A DNA stretch of 64,000 nucleotides from Megamerina dolium (GCA_963854835.1 OY978525.1:29721253-29785252), one strand, 5' to 3'. Counted from the first letter of the stretch, positions 32,573-44,498 are shown. Numbers and translations: made by a program. The notes: generated by a model from the letters alone, not told the origin.

Positions 32573-34400
32573 TAAGGCAGCGGCTAGATCGAATTTTATA
32601 AAAACTTAAATTTGGTTAGTGAGTTCACCTAAATTATTTCGGGTCGGGTTCGTTACTATTATTATTAATATTTTGGGGGATTATCGGAAACAGATAACCT
32701 CTGGGTCCCATTTCCTCCCTCCATGTGTTCTGTCGGTTGCAGAATTCCTTTATTTTACGTTTTTATGTTAAGAGATATTTTCCACTTTTCGAGTTCGTCA
32801 ATAAACTATTATCCTGATATTCTGGTTAAATAATGAGAAGTTGAAAAAATTATGAAAACATTTTTTTAGGGTTTTAGGGATCGTAAGCGGGTCCAAGATT
32901 TCATCGATGGACACAAAACTTAATATTTTTTTTAGCTTTTTTCCACAATTCTATCGGTTTTGGCCTAAGGGAGCTAGGAGATAATGCAGTTTTCTAAACA
33001 ATAGCTACTCTAGTTTATATATTTTAAGTATAATGAAATTATAAATATACATAGTTCGTTAAAAATATTTATTCATAACGCGAATGGCATACATAATTCG
33101 ATTTATGTTTTAAGCAATAAAACTTGTTATATCGTTTACATAACCAATCGATTCATTTGAAATTGTTCGAAAAAAGGAAAGCCAAAAAGATATTACGATT
33201 TGTTATATCATTTGGCATCATATTGCATATTACATATTGCCTTCGAGTATTCTATTCGCACGTGAGGTCGTCACATGTGTGCATTTGTTATAAAAACACT
33301 ACAGTACATAAACAAGAATATATCAAACAAGGAAATTACAAATGCAACAGGAGAAAGAAAATCAACCAACCATCAACAGGATTCAACTAAGATGGGAGAA
33401 AAAAAAAACCCACAAACTCATGCATTTTACGGTTTCAAAACAATGCACATAATCGTATTCGAACATGAAAACAATATAATAAAAACGAAAGCATCAGCAA
33501 TAGTAACTAGCAATAACTACTGTTACAACATGAAAGACATCTGTGAGAAAACCAAAATGAGTAACAACTCTGTGGTACGTTTGGAATGAGCAAATAGTAA
33601 ATGAGTATGGCAACACTTTTATTGCAGACATGGAGTACAGCATATACAATTGTTAGTTGTTTTGGTCGCTTTTGTTGTGGTCGATTGTTCCTATTGTGTT
33701 TTTGATATGTGGACTTCTCTCAAAATTTTCTTCATTATATTGTGTATTGTGTGTGTAAATTAATAAGCTACAACTGGATGGGTGGAAGACAGAACATTGT
33801 ATTTTCCTATCATGTTGCTCTGTGCACTCGATTTACAATTTTCCTAAGAATTATGTGGGTATTATGTCTGTTTTTCTTTGATAGCAATTAAATTGCGTTG
33901 TTTTCATTATAAAGGGTTGTAAAATTAATATTAATGAATATAATTTTTCTTTGGCAATGTGAAAGGAATTTATTTGTGAATTAATGAATATTAAAATATT
34001 CTGTTTCTTTTTTGATTATGAATTAAGGTACAACACTATTTTTGTATATAGAACCGAAGTTAAGAATATGGAAGAAAAACAAACGCTTTTATGATTTTCC
34101 ACTTGCTTTAACCGTTTGCAATTTTAATGAAGTATTTCCATTTCTTTTCCAATTCAATAAATTTGGAAATTTTGTAAATTGATTAACAAAATTCATCGTT
34201 GGTTCGATTGGGTGGATGGTTAATGCCTGGCTTTTATTAGCATTAACAGAGGAAATACAAGATATGAAATGTGTCGTCCCGAGTAGACGGATGGATTTAC
34301 TTAATCTTTCAATGCAAAATTCTTTAGATTAGGACAGTGGTTTTGCTAATGGCACTCAGTTATCCCGCTCCATTATTATTAGAAAATTCTTAACTCAAAA
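32573..34400. other. A+T-rich DNA without recognisable genes
   Basis: No supported gene. The longer frames at 33,124-33,589 overlap each other and show only Asn/Lys-rich low-complexity translation. Confidence 0.45.
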
Positions 34401-34429
34401 GTCAAAGCACTGCGACTTTGAAGGTCTTT

Positions 34430-34560
34430 GATGCTTGAATATGAGGGAAGTGTTGCCGGTGGGTCGCGACGGAGGCGATCTGCCTGGAGCTGATGAAGTT
34501 GTTGATGCTGTGAGGATACTACACAAAACACAAGCACTAGAAAGTGAACTTCATACACGT
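34430..34560 (+). other. Compositionally distinct patch, possible exon
   Basis: A stretch of about 130 bp with higher G+C than its surroundings. The plus strand reads EVLPVGRDGGDLPGADEVVD and AVRILHKTQALESELH, and a GTGAAC after CTAGAAA could be a splice donor. The opposite strand is also open (SSQHQQLHQLQADRLRRD). I recognise no family. It could be a host exon or a short conserved non-coding island, and the strand is uncertain. Confidence 0.2.
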
Positions 34561-35400
34561 TCTCGGATATTTAAATTTAATGGCCAAAGAATCTTTTTTC
34601 ATTTCTTCGCTTTTATTTGATTTTATGTATGCAATTTTAAAACAATTCAAAGTAAACGAACCGCGATCTGTTGTTACTTCTACTTTTCAAAGATCAATAA
34701 AACCAACCGAAAAAAAATCTGTACCAAAAAGGTAGACCGAATACTGGCCAAAACTAACGGAAATGGAAAAGGCAAAAACGAGGAAGAGAGAGGGAAGAGA
34801 GGAAAAGTAGAGAGTGATAAAAGTGTGTGGAAAACTGGAATATTCGGTGATGCTAGATCGCCCACTCACCCCTAATCATAGAACAGTGCGCGAGGTGTTC
34901 TGGCGTAGACAGTGCTAACTTCATTAACTCAACAAAATTGATAGATAGGTCCTATTAAATGATCCCATCTTCATACTTAAAGAGGGAATCTTTATTTCAT
35001 TACCTAGTATTTAAGTTTTTTTTTATATAAATCGCGAGTAGATTCTTGTTACTTTTTGACTTTATGTACTCTGCACTTCGACCTATTATTAGAGATTGGA
35101 TAGGGGATAATCTTCTCATTCTTGTTGTTGTTGTTGTTGCAAACATCTGTAGTAGTTGTGTCGAATTCGGCCAAATATAATATTCTTAATCTTCCTGCCC
35201 TTTGTATAAAATTTTTGGGATTATGTAATGAAGAGAGTTTTAAACTTTAAAGAAAGAAATACCTTTATTGATTGTATCCATGACATGCAAAAAACAGGAT
35301 AATGACAAAGGAAGGTATAATTATTATGTTTTTCGTGATCTATCTAACAACAGAATCAAATTTTCTAAATAAATTAAAAAATAAAAGTAAAACTAGCATA
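34561..35400. other. A+T-rich DNA without recognisable genes
   Basis: A purine-rich AGGAAGAGAGAGG stretch at 34,770-34,815 and a short TTG repeat (35,122-35,138). No gene supported. Confidence 0.4.
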
Positions 35401-35462
35401 GTAGAGTAGTAGTAGTTCAAAGTTCAGAAAAAGTAATATTACAAAAGCACTTCACTTTGACG

Positions 35463-35840
35463 CCAGATATAGCACAGTTAGTGTGTTGCTCTTCTGTGTA
35501 TGAACAAAAATGTTTTTTTTTAGCATGCAATCATAATTCTGAAAACACCAATAATTTCAAATACTACGAGACCCTTAAGGGATGTCATAGATCACTCACA
35601 GTCAGAGTGCTGGGGCGAAAAAGTACAACTTCACGTATCTCATCCCATCATCAATCATTTGTCATAAATTTGACAAGTAAAATTATTGGAAAGAGCTCTA
35701 CGACAATTCTCAGAAAAAATTACATCCCATTGGCTCTGCCATTTAGTGTCGGCCACTATAAGCAGCTTCCTTCTAATACTGTACTATCCAAATCTAACAG
35801 GCACAACTCTACTGGGCGAGAAGCTCATTCGTTTTATCAG
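35463..35840 (+). mobile_element. Degenerate SINE copies
   Basis: The right half (35,690-35,835) matches the SINE body in order: GAGCTCTACGACAATTCTCA, TCCTTCTAATACTGT and CAAATCTAACAGGCACAACT, then GGGCGAGAAGCTC. Two weak tRNA-like heads precede it, one at about 35,463-35,510 (AGCACAGTTAGTGTGTTGCT then CTTCTGTG) and one at about 35,580-35,650 ending CACGTATCTCATCCC. The frame at 35,457-35,858 is a by-product of this sequence. Confidence 0.5.
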
Positions 35841-36044
35841 CAATCTAATACCATTTAATTTTCTGATGATTTCCAATAAAGCAAAGTGACTATTTTGACA
35901 ATTTCATGGACGCCAAATCCAACTTAAAGCTGTAGTGGCTTCAGCAATTTTACTTAAAATCATATATAGGTTATCTTTTGTGCTACGCTGATATTAAAAT
36001 GAAATGGAAGAGGGTGCCGATGTCGAAAGCAAACCTCTACTAAG

Positions 36045-36120
36045 TTATTTAATTAATCGCAGTGAGATACGAACCTATGATACAAAATGCCAACGACAAA
36101 TCACTGAGCTGCAGTATCTA
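36045..36120 (-). mobile_element. Degenerate tRNA-like head (SINE relic)
   Basis: The minus strand reads TACTGCAGCTCAGTGATTTG and, 30 nt on, ATAGGTTCGTATCTCACTG. These resemble A and B boxes in the usual order and spacing. The B box (GGTTCGTATCTC) differs from that of the main SINE family, so this may be a second tRNA-derived family. No body could be defined. Confidence 0.35.
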
Positions 36121-38360
36121 CAGCAGTGAATAATGTTAGGACCAAAAGTAACCAAGTGCCTGCAAATAGACCAGTAATCTGTTAGGACGCCTACGACATT
36201 ATTCATAGTTTAACGATCCACCGAGAGTAGAAAGAACACTTGCAAAAACCTGTAAAATTTTCTTGTGGTCACGTAATAAATGCACTCTCTTGTACAATCT
36301 TTTATTGGCTCTGTAAAAGGTATTGTGCTGTTGAAAGTCTATACTTTACGAGCATATAATACGAATTAATCCGATATGTGGCATCTGTGTTCCTTAAATT
36401 ACTAGTTCATGGACCTTGTAATGACACAGTAGAAGTCTGTGACCCATATCAAACATTTAAAGTAAAATACTTTTGATTCAGTATTTGAGGACAAGTTTTG
36501 AATTAAAGAAACCTAAGTCGGATTTTGATCAGAGTTATTCCAGAATATTCAGTGAATTCTTCTTTCCAATAGAAAATCAGTTCTTTTACTTTATTTAGGG
36601 CCATGTTTTTGGCTTGTCAAATATTATATAAATCTGGAATGTTGAAGGGTTTAGTAACTAATATTTGTAAGCTCAGAGAAGTGTTTTTTTCCTATACCCA
36701 GCGTATTCTAGACATGTTTTTCCTGTTTTCCATTTTCATCACATAAGGAGAAGTCTCCAGGTAATACATCCTTCACTTATATACATGATCTTCCCAAAGA
36801 TTTTTGTAGTCTCATTCGTTTTATCGTAGATTTTTCGATAGAAAAACACAAACCTTCAAATAACAAGAATTTTCTACGGTTGATTTGTTTCTTTATTGTA
36901 ACATTATGCTACCTTTGTCCATATTGAAATAGATAAATATTATATTTTATAACATTATAAAGGAAGAAAATTGAATATGGTAACATAACTTGTTATTTAA
37001 TTAATTTATATCAACTACATCTTTATTTACTTCTATTCAATTAAATGAAAAATACTGAATTTCTCATATTCTTTTCTTAGAATTTATGATAGTAACATCT
37101 TCAAAGAATTTTTATTATACTTTGCAGCTACCTACAGCTTATCATTCATATCATATATTATTTATATTGATGAACTTTAACAAAATATTTTGCTTTTAAT
37201 GTTAACAAAAGAGTCTGGGATATTATCATTTCATGTTATTTTCGACACCTACGCACATAATAATATGGAGATAGATAAACATATGTACATATAATAAGAA
37301 TACTTTTTTTTGCTTCATCGGAAGAATCAGTGGCGTAGTCCGATTAAGGCAGCAAACTAAGAAATAACTGAATCAAACTCATTTATGTTCTTTCTTAACA
37401 CTGCGGATGTTACCATTGTGATGGTGACACGAGGCGTGTGTCGGGTTCTTCCTTCCTCCTTCGCAGCTCTTGGCACTTTGTTTGTTCTTGGTTTGGTTTC
37501 ATTAATGTTGTATTAATATCTTATATTTGTATAGCAGTGACATCTTCCTATTTTTTTGCTTGTTTATGTTTCGCTCTATCAGACACACAGATAGAGAAAG
37601 AGTAAATAAATAAATGCTCCGGATAGCTTTGATTTGTATCAACACAAAAACAAAAAACACAACAAAAAAAACTAGGAGCTGGAACGACTTACTCAATGAG
37701 GCTAACAAAATTAATGATAAATATAGTGTTTGGAATATATTTATATGGCTCGGTGAATATAGATATCATCTGCATGATGATATTTGGAATTTGTAGTTTT
37801 CTTTCGACAAGTACTCTCTTCAATTTTTCTTTAATGCGTCAAATGGTCATCACCATCATTTCTTACAATTTTATGAAAATTAAGACGTCACGACACGGAC
37901 TAAAAGTCAGTTTAGCTATTTTCATCACATTAATTTCGAATTTGTACTTTAAAAATATTATGTTATCGCAAGAACCATCTACGATGCGACATGTGTAGGT
38001 CATATTTTAAATTATCACTCCGAAATTGATTGAAATGAAATATAAACAGCTTGGTTAGATGCCACCATAGCTGTCCAATTCGCGTAACTTCTCCATAAAT
38101 CTTAACTTCTATATAAATTAAATGAAATATTATAGAAAAAATCATGGTATTGTCCCTAAAAATGCTAGAAATTTGATCTTAGAGTATGCAGTGACAGTCA
38201 ATATGCTTTAAAAGATCTGATTATTTCTACGCCAGTAGCTCTATGCAATGCTTAATAAATTCTAAGCAGTAGGTCATTGTTTTGGGTCACAGGTCACTCG
38301 GGAATTCTGAGAAATGAAACCTCAAAATGCTTAGCTAGGACAGGGATACTTTTCTTTAAA
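36121..38360. other. A+T-rich DNA without recognisable genes
   Basis: No supported gene. The frame at 37,696-37,998 is hydrophobic, but its composition is what A+T-rich DNA gives by chance. Confidence 0.45.
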
Positions 38361-38363
38361 AAA

Positions 38364-38682
38364 ACAAATAAATAATTGTCATTTAAAGGCCCCGAAGGAC
38401 GCTGGCCGAGCTTTTTGTTATGGTTGCTATATTTTGTACAGTATTAAAAGGAACCTACTTATATTAGCCGGTTCCGAAAAAAAGAACCCTTGTGACATCA
38501 CTTTTTCCAAGCTATGTCACAGGGCTCTTTTAACAGCGTTTTCATGGTAATTGGTAATAATAATTGGCCCGAATAATTGCCAACCGGTTGCCGACAGGTA
38601 GGTACCGTTCTAAAGAAAATTATTTTCGTTGTGTGTCAACCGAATACACGATCTACGCGCTAATTACAGAGTTACAACATCC
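38364..38682 (-). mobile_element. tRNA-derived SINE, copy 3
   Basis: Same order as copies 1 and 4 on the minus strand: a decayed head (GTAACTCTGTAATTAG for GTAGCTCAGTGGTTAG), GAACGGTACCTACCTGTCGG, TGTGACATAGCTTGGAAAAA, GATGTCACAAGGG, GAACCGGCTAATATAAGTAG, and a T-rich tail. More diverged than copy 4. The B-box region is damaged. Confidence 0.75.
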
Positions 38683-39235
38683 ACTCTTTGAATCTGATTT
38701 TATACTCAATCAAGGCAAGCGTTTTGGATTCTGTCTGCAAAAGGAATACTTTGGAAAGGATTAAAACTAACATATGCTAGTCAAAGGTTCGGACCACGCC
38801 GCTGTTTTATTGTTTTATTATTTAGTTGAAAAAACGACAGGCGGTTAGTAGGAGTTTATATAGGACCCTTCTATTTTGCTATGCATTTGTAGGTGTTCAA
38901 CTTGAGTTACAATACTGAATGGCCTTCTCGAGGGAAGGAGGATCAACCACTTCTTGTATGCCTCTCCTGCTTTTTCAAGAACCAGTTTTAGGGGTTTCAG
39001 ATATGTTGATAAGAAAACATTGAGTGGCAAACATAACTAATATTTGACACGTTAAATGATTGATATATAGTGATTGAGTTGGGACCCGTAATTTAGCTGA
39101 ATACAAATATGCTAGATATAGATTGGAACAATCGGAAACAACTTCATACAACTAATGGATACACAAAATAAAATTGAAACCAGAGAAAAACAAAAAAAAA
39201 AAAGCGAAGAGAATATGAAATATACCCATTGCCAT
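38683..39235. other. Unassigned DNA
   Basis: No gene or repeat recognised. Confidence 0.4.
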
Positions 39236-39602
39236 TCGAATATCTCGAAAAACTATACCGAAACTGTATCAAGGTAGAATAACCACTTGACTGAGTAGAG
39301 AGGATTTGCGAACTTCTACAGTGCTCATGGGTTATTGTATAATAGAACTAAAGACGGTCCAATACGGGACATCGTACATTAATTTTTGCATTAGCTGCGA
39401 TAACGACAGGACCAAGCCAACGAAAGTCGGAGTTTACCTACTGGATGTAAAATATCTCGAAGTATGTGATCCGCACTAAGGATCACCGAACTTCTATAAT
39501 AATGCTTATAAGTTATTGTATTATAGAATCAAAGACCGCGTCAAATACGAGGCATCTTACAATGCTAGGATAGGATCTGCGATGATGACTAGAAAGGAGG
39601 AA
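39236..39602 (+). repeat. Diverged tandem duplication, about 200-bp unit
   Basis: Two units begin ATATCTCGAA (about 39,239 and 39,449). They share GAACTTCTA, GGGTTATTGTATAATAGAAC / AAGTTATTGTATTATAGAAT, CAAAGAC and a (G/A)GGCATC-T/C-TACA phrase in the same order, with many substitutions. No coding potential. Confidence 0.6.
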
Positions 39603-40420
39603 TGGTGAAACATCCCCTCCGCGATTGGTCGAGTGTTCAAACAAAACGAAGCAAATATATTGACGATACTTTCTTTAACGGAGTTGGGACTAACTGAAAC
39701 ATCTTTAATGCATTAGGGTGATTTAACAATGGACTGAGTGGTGTTCAATTTTACCCAAATATAGTAATGGGCAGATAGGCCTTCGAGTACAATTTCTTTT
39801 ACAAGCTACTTGTAGAACCAAATCTAATCTCATTTTTTCATTTCATTCATTCATTTATTTCAAATAATAACCGGATAAGCAAATTTATTTACAACCGGAT
39901 AACAAATTTAGCACAAAACAAAATTTTTATTGTAAACTTTTTTTTGCAAACAAGAGTTACTTTTTTATTTGTAACTTTAACTTAAAACTTTGAAAACAAA
40001 TTTTCAAAATTAAATGTTTTACTAATTTTAGTTGACCTTTTTATGTATTTTATTTCAAAAGAAAATTACCGTTCACTATGATGTTATAGCCTAAAGGAAA
40101 TATTGTCCTTTCCAAAGGCTCTATTAAACTTTTCTAATAGATTACAATATATAAATGCATACGTATTGGAGTATTGAAGATCATTTTACGAATATACCAC
40201 ACCATATCGTACATATAACATACATAGGTTGGCAGATTGTTTCTATGTAGGCGTAAGATAATGTTTTGTTAAATATTCACAATTTACTCAATTTGTTCTC
40301 CTACTCTTACGATAATTTGTAAACTTTACAATTTTCACATTGAATGCGAATATAAGATAAGCAAGTATTTAGACCCAATTCTTTCCTATGCAAAATTTAA
40401 GAAAACACTGATGCCAAACT
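39603..40420. other. A+T-rich DNA without recognisable genes
   Basis: No supported gene. Confidence 0.45.
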
Positions 40421-40423
40421 TAG

Positions 40424-40800
40424 GTACATTAGAGTGGTCCTTAAAATTAAATGAACGATTTGTTTCAGTGTCACCCCAAAAATCGGTAATATTGAGGTCA
40501 AAGATATCACATTTAAAATTTGGTCCCAATTGGAGATGGTTAAGGGATGCCGCACATTGGTCAAAATTCAGTTGCCTTTATGGAGACTCGAAAATTTTAA
40601 TTAATTTTTTTTCTCATCAAAATCAATACTTGTCCAGATTGGAGATGTGGAATCTGAACTTTGATCCCTGTGCGACATCCCTTAACCATGGCCAATCAGG
40701 ACTAAAATTTATATGTGTTATATTTGACCGTAGTATTACCGACGTGGGAAATCAAATGTAAAAAATGTTCTTCCTACATTTAAGAACCGCTCTAATGTAC
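40424..40800. mobile_element. Foldback MITE: near-complete inverted repeat, 377 bp
   Basis: The two halves are reverse complements over about 150 bp. The outer ends are GTACATTAGAGTGGTCCTTAA against GTACATTAGAGCGGTTCTTAA. Further in, TCGGTAATATTGAGGTCAAA pairs with TTTGACCGTAGTATTACCGA, and GATGGTTAAGGGATGCCGCA pairs with TGTGCGACATCCCTTAACCA. About 75 bp of loop remain. TA dinucleotides flank the ends (TAGGTACATT at the left, AATGTACATA at the right), suggesting a Tc1/mariner-type mobiliser. The 116-codon open frame inside (40,411-40,761) runs across both arms and is not a gene. Confidence 0.85.
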
Positions 40801-42057
40801 ATACTCGTATACACATTTCCTCGGGAATTACATTAATTATCTCAAAATGAAGTTGAAACTTATTTGCTTGCGTGTAATGTAAAAATGTGAAATTCTTCTG
40901 AACAAAATAAATATTGTAGCTACATGAAGCCATGGTGTCTTATATATTTTCGCAGAGTACGAGATTTACTTGAGATGTTTATATAACTAAGTTCTTTGAA
41001 TTTAAATATTAATTACTTAATATAATAAAAATTATAAAATTTATATGTTTTCCAATTATTGATTTGTTCGATTCTTTGGTCCCATGCTGGGCTTTAAGAG
41101 ATGATTTTGTTTACTTTAGTTGAACAACGCAACAAATTTTGGGGTAAAATAATGAACAAATCCAAAGAATCGATATAAGTAATTTCAGATTTGACGATGA
41201 CAACTGGCGGTAAAGGTTATCCGATTTGTCGTCGTTAGACGATAATTTAAAATTCCCTTGATAATTTAAAATTTAATCATTTCCACACCATTTGTACAAT
41301 GTATTTATAAAATTACTTATAACTAGCTGCAAAATAAACCCTAGACAATTGCAAAAATTACTCAACTATAGTCGGAGACAATTCGTATGTTCTGTTCTGT
41401 GCAATTATAATAAATATAACTGGTGGCATAAAATGATTTTCATTACAAAACTCACAATATGCTTCCTTGCTCTGTTGTTTCAGAAATGAATGCATTCATT
41501 CGTTTGTACGTTTTCTATATTGTAAGAGTAAAAACAAAACTTTTTTGTTTTGAAAATTAAATAAAGAAAATAATAATAATAATAAAGGCAAAAATACAAA
41601 AAAAATAAAATCAAAGTTCTGCATTATTCTATACATACACTCGGCTGTTTGTACTTTTCTCTTTTGAGCACATCTCTTATACAATAATTGCTGCTCCCAG
41701 TCTTATTGCATTTATGCGGCACTCGTAGTAGGAATGCATTGTTGACAATACATAGTTAAATGTGTTTTTTGGTTGATTTCAAAATGAGCGACCAAAAAAC
41801 TTGCTGGCAAATGTTGACTTGTAAAGCAGCAGCATTTGTGGACTTGTTGTAGTGGTTGAAATGGTAAAGTTTCAATGTGATTGTTTCAAGTAGTGGTGCG
41901 ACATCTTGAAGTAAATTTATGGAATTTTAATAAAAATGCTCTTTTGTTGTTGTTGTTGTTGTTGTTGTGTTGTAACGAAACTACGGATGTATATATAGTA
42001 CGTAAGCGAAGAATAATGATTTTGTTTTGCAGTTTAGTGAAATATTGTTTTGTTGTA
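40801..42057. other. A+T-rich DNA, no gene seen; TTG microsatellite
   Basis: No supported gene. A (TTG)8 run lies at 41,944-41,969. Confidence 0.45.
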
Positions 42058-42870
42058 CATGGTGATTTTTTAAGAGCCTTCGGATTTGATTTAAAAAAAA
42101 ACACATACAATTTAAAGAAATGTATGAAATCTTTATTTGAGTCAGCCAGCTCTTCCATTTTGGTAAAAAAAAGGTTTGTAATCATCGCACTGTAGCGCTC
42201 ACCCTTCACAGTAACGTTCCTGCCTTTGACGTCTTTGAAAAAGTACGGTCTAATGATGCCACCGGCCCATAATCCACACCAAACAGTGCATTTTTCGGGA
42301 TGCATTGGCAGTTCTTGCAATGCTTCTGGCTGCTCTTCACACCAAATATGGCAATTTTGATTGTTCATGTATCCATTCAACCAGAAATTAGCTTCGTCGC
42401 TGAACACAATTTTCCGATAAAAAAGTGGTTCCACACCCAACTTTGCCAGCGTCCATTCACCAAAAGTTTACCAACGTGGTAGGTCGTGTGGCTTGAACTC
42501 TTGCACCAGTTGTATTTTAAAAGGTTTTACATCCAAATCCTTCAGCAAAATTTTCCACGTAGTGAAGTAACAGAGGCCCAATTGCTGGAAACGGTGCCGA
42601 ATCGATAATTCACGGTTACCAACAACACTGGCAGATACAGTTGCGATATTTTCCTCTGTCCGCACTCTACGTATGTGTGTTGGTGGTTTAATGTCCAATA
42701 TCCAGAAGCTCACCCAAACTGACCATAAAACGGAAGAATAGCTCGATGCACTTTCTTAACCGAGTATTATAGACCAAATTGAACATGTTTGACAGTAACA
42801 TGTTACACTAAAACAGCTGAGCTGCCAAAAACAGTGTTTCCAAAAATAAAGTTGCTAAAAACTCATCCTG
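42058..42870 (-). mobile_element. IS630/Tc1-type DNA transposon, internally deleted, both ends present
   Basis: The ends read CATGGTGATTTTTTAAGAGC (left) and, reverse-complemented, CAGGATGAGTTTTTAGCAAC (right), with TA on each outer side (42,056-42,057 and 42,871-42,872). The 813 bp between carry the start and first half of a transposase on the minus strand. About half of the coding region is missing. Confidence 0.8.
42110..42713 (-). pseudogene. IS630/Tc1-type transposase, C-terminal half missing
   Basis: Frame 42,713-42,468 holds a helix-turn-helix region (RVRTEENIATVSASV, NRELSIRHRFQQLG) typical of how these enzymes bind their ends, and runs to EFKPHDLPRW. After a frameshift at about 42,460 the frame continues (42,440 onward) with FYRKIVFSDEANFWLNG, which includes the first catalytic aspartate, then NNQNCHIW, EALQELPMHPEKCTVWCGLW, AGGIIRPYFFKDV and MITNLFFTKMEELAD. 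It then jumps straight to SNKDFIHFFKLY at the element's end. The second and third catalytic acids lie in the lost part, so the protein is dead. Confidence 0.82.
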
Positions 42871-42925
42871 TATTTTACTTTTGTGTTTATATTGTAGTTG
42901 CATAGTTTTGTTGTTTGGTGTTCTT

Positions 42926-42952
42926 GCTGTTGTTGTTGTTGTTGCTGTTGTT
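42926..42952. repeat. TTG/CTG microsatellite
   Basis: GTTGTTGTTGTTGTTGCTG run of about 9 units. Confidence 0.85.
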
Positions 42953-43308
42953 TTACTAAAAACCAAATATCATAGTCCAGATATGTACGTATAATTCATT
43001 TTAATCATATGCGCAAATATATGCCGAAGTGAAAGTGAAGGGATAACGAGAATTAAGAAATTTGCCTCTAAAATATATTTGTTCTTTAAGTTTTAAAAAT
43101 ATGATTATTGCCTATAATTAAATTTATGTATTTATTTTTTCAAAGAAAACAGAATCAAGCAAGATCATAAAAAAAATCAAATCAAACACAAAATAAGGAA
43201 TTTGTCCATCAACATGGTCGTTTACATAAAAAATATCCTTTTTCACTGGGAGCGTCTTGTTTTTAAAAGCCGCGGGACACATATAAAAAAGATATAAAAA
43301 GCCATAAA

Positions 43309-43606
43309 ATAATCCATGCGGGTGGTTACTAAAGGGTTAAAATATTCCGAGAATATAAGCCTCGGAAAATTTTAATATAGGTCTCCAAAGAAAAATATCC
43401 TAAACATAATTTTACAATTCAAAATCCGTGATTCTACTTTCGACCGAAAATGCCAAATTTTAAATTAACTCTGTAAAAAAATTTTTGTGACGTAGTGGCG
43501 TAGAAATGGATTAGGGCTTTTGTTACAGAAATCTAATGTTATCGTTTGAGACTAGTTTGCTTCATTCCCGAGACAATAACCCTCAAATTGTGCCATGGAG
43601 CATAAC
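43309..43606 (+). repeat. Rep-A dispersed repeat, copy 2
   Basis: AAAGGGTTAAAATATTCCGAG, TTTTAATATAGGTCTCCAAAG, GACCGAAAATGCCAAATTTT, TTGTGACGTAGTGGCG, CTAATGTTATCGTTTGAGAC, CAATAACCCTCAAATTGTGC: the same series as copy 1 with scattered substitutions. It keeps a 3' portion that copy 1 lacks. Confidence 0.8.
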
Positions 43607-43797
43607 ACACGATCCAATAGATGTTTAAAAATAAAGTAATTAAAATATGAATTCGTTTTTTATATGTTACTTATAACTCGTATAAGATATTTGTCTTTGC
43701 TGATCCTTTGTGAAATTTTTTTTAAACATTTTTGTCGAAGTCTTTAACCCTTGACCACCTCCCAAATGTTGACTTTAAATCGATTTTTCGATAAAGT

Positions 43798-44091
43798 TTC
43801 AAAATGACCCATACGAGTGGTAACTAGAGGGTTAAAATGTTCCGAGAAAATTTTAATATGGGTCTCCGAAGACAAGAACTATCCTAGATATAATTTTAAA
43901 AATGATTTTTCAAATTCCATGATTCTACTTCTGACCGAAAAAGCCAAAATTTAAATTAAACACTGTAAAAAAATATTGTGACGTAGTGGACCAGAAAGGG
44001 ATTAGTGCTTTTTATACTAAAGTCAAATGCTATCATTTAACACTGGTTTAGTTCACCCCCGAGTCAATGACCTTCAAATTGGGGCATAGTG
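43798..44091 (+). repeat. Rep-A dispersed repeat, copy 3
   Basis: Lies in direct orientation about 490 bp after copy 2 and is closer to copy 1: AAAATGACCCATACGAGTGG, AGAGGGTTAAAATGTTCCGA, TATGGGTCTCCGAAGACAAG, GACCGAAAAAGCCAAAATTT, GTCAAATGCTATCATTTAAC, CAATGACCTTCAAATTGGGG. The spacing suggests a longer unit whose other half is poorly conserved. Confidence 0.8.
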
Positions 44092-44498
44092 TTATTTAAA
44101 AACTTTAACCCCAGTAAAATACGCACTTCTTTCTTTCTAACCTCACATTCTTCGGCTAATTTTGCTGATTACCTAAGGGCGATATAATGTAACTACCCTG
44201 AACTGTGGTGATAACATGAAAGTAATACCTACATAACATACTGACTGATCCTGAATGAAGAATTTAACAAAAAATATTCTTACTATGAAAAAGGAAAAGG
44301 TACGAAAAAGCTCTTGTACTAAACAAAAAAAATTTATTGAAAGCGCGACCACGAAATATTACTACAAAATTATCTTTAAAAATTTTGTCCAATATCGATT
44401 GCGGAATTTCGACAGAGACATCACAGTCAGATGTCCAGCACTATCTATAATGAACATGGAGAAACTTCCTAGATATGAATTTAAAAAAATGTCCTTAC

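Noticed and set aside
33124..33589. Two overlapping frames of 88 and 104 codons
   Set aside because: Asn/Lys/Thr-rich translation without motifs, as expected from A+T-rich DNA.
37696..37998. 100-codon hydrophobic frame that could suggest a membrane protein
   Set aside because: Hydrophobic residues follow from T-rich codons, and there is no supporting context.
40411..40761. 116-codon open frame
   Set aside because: It runs across both arms of the foldback element. The paired structure explains the sequence, and no protein family is recognisable.
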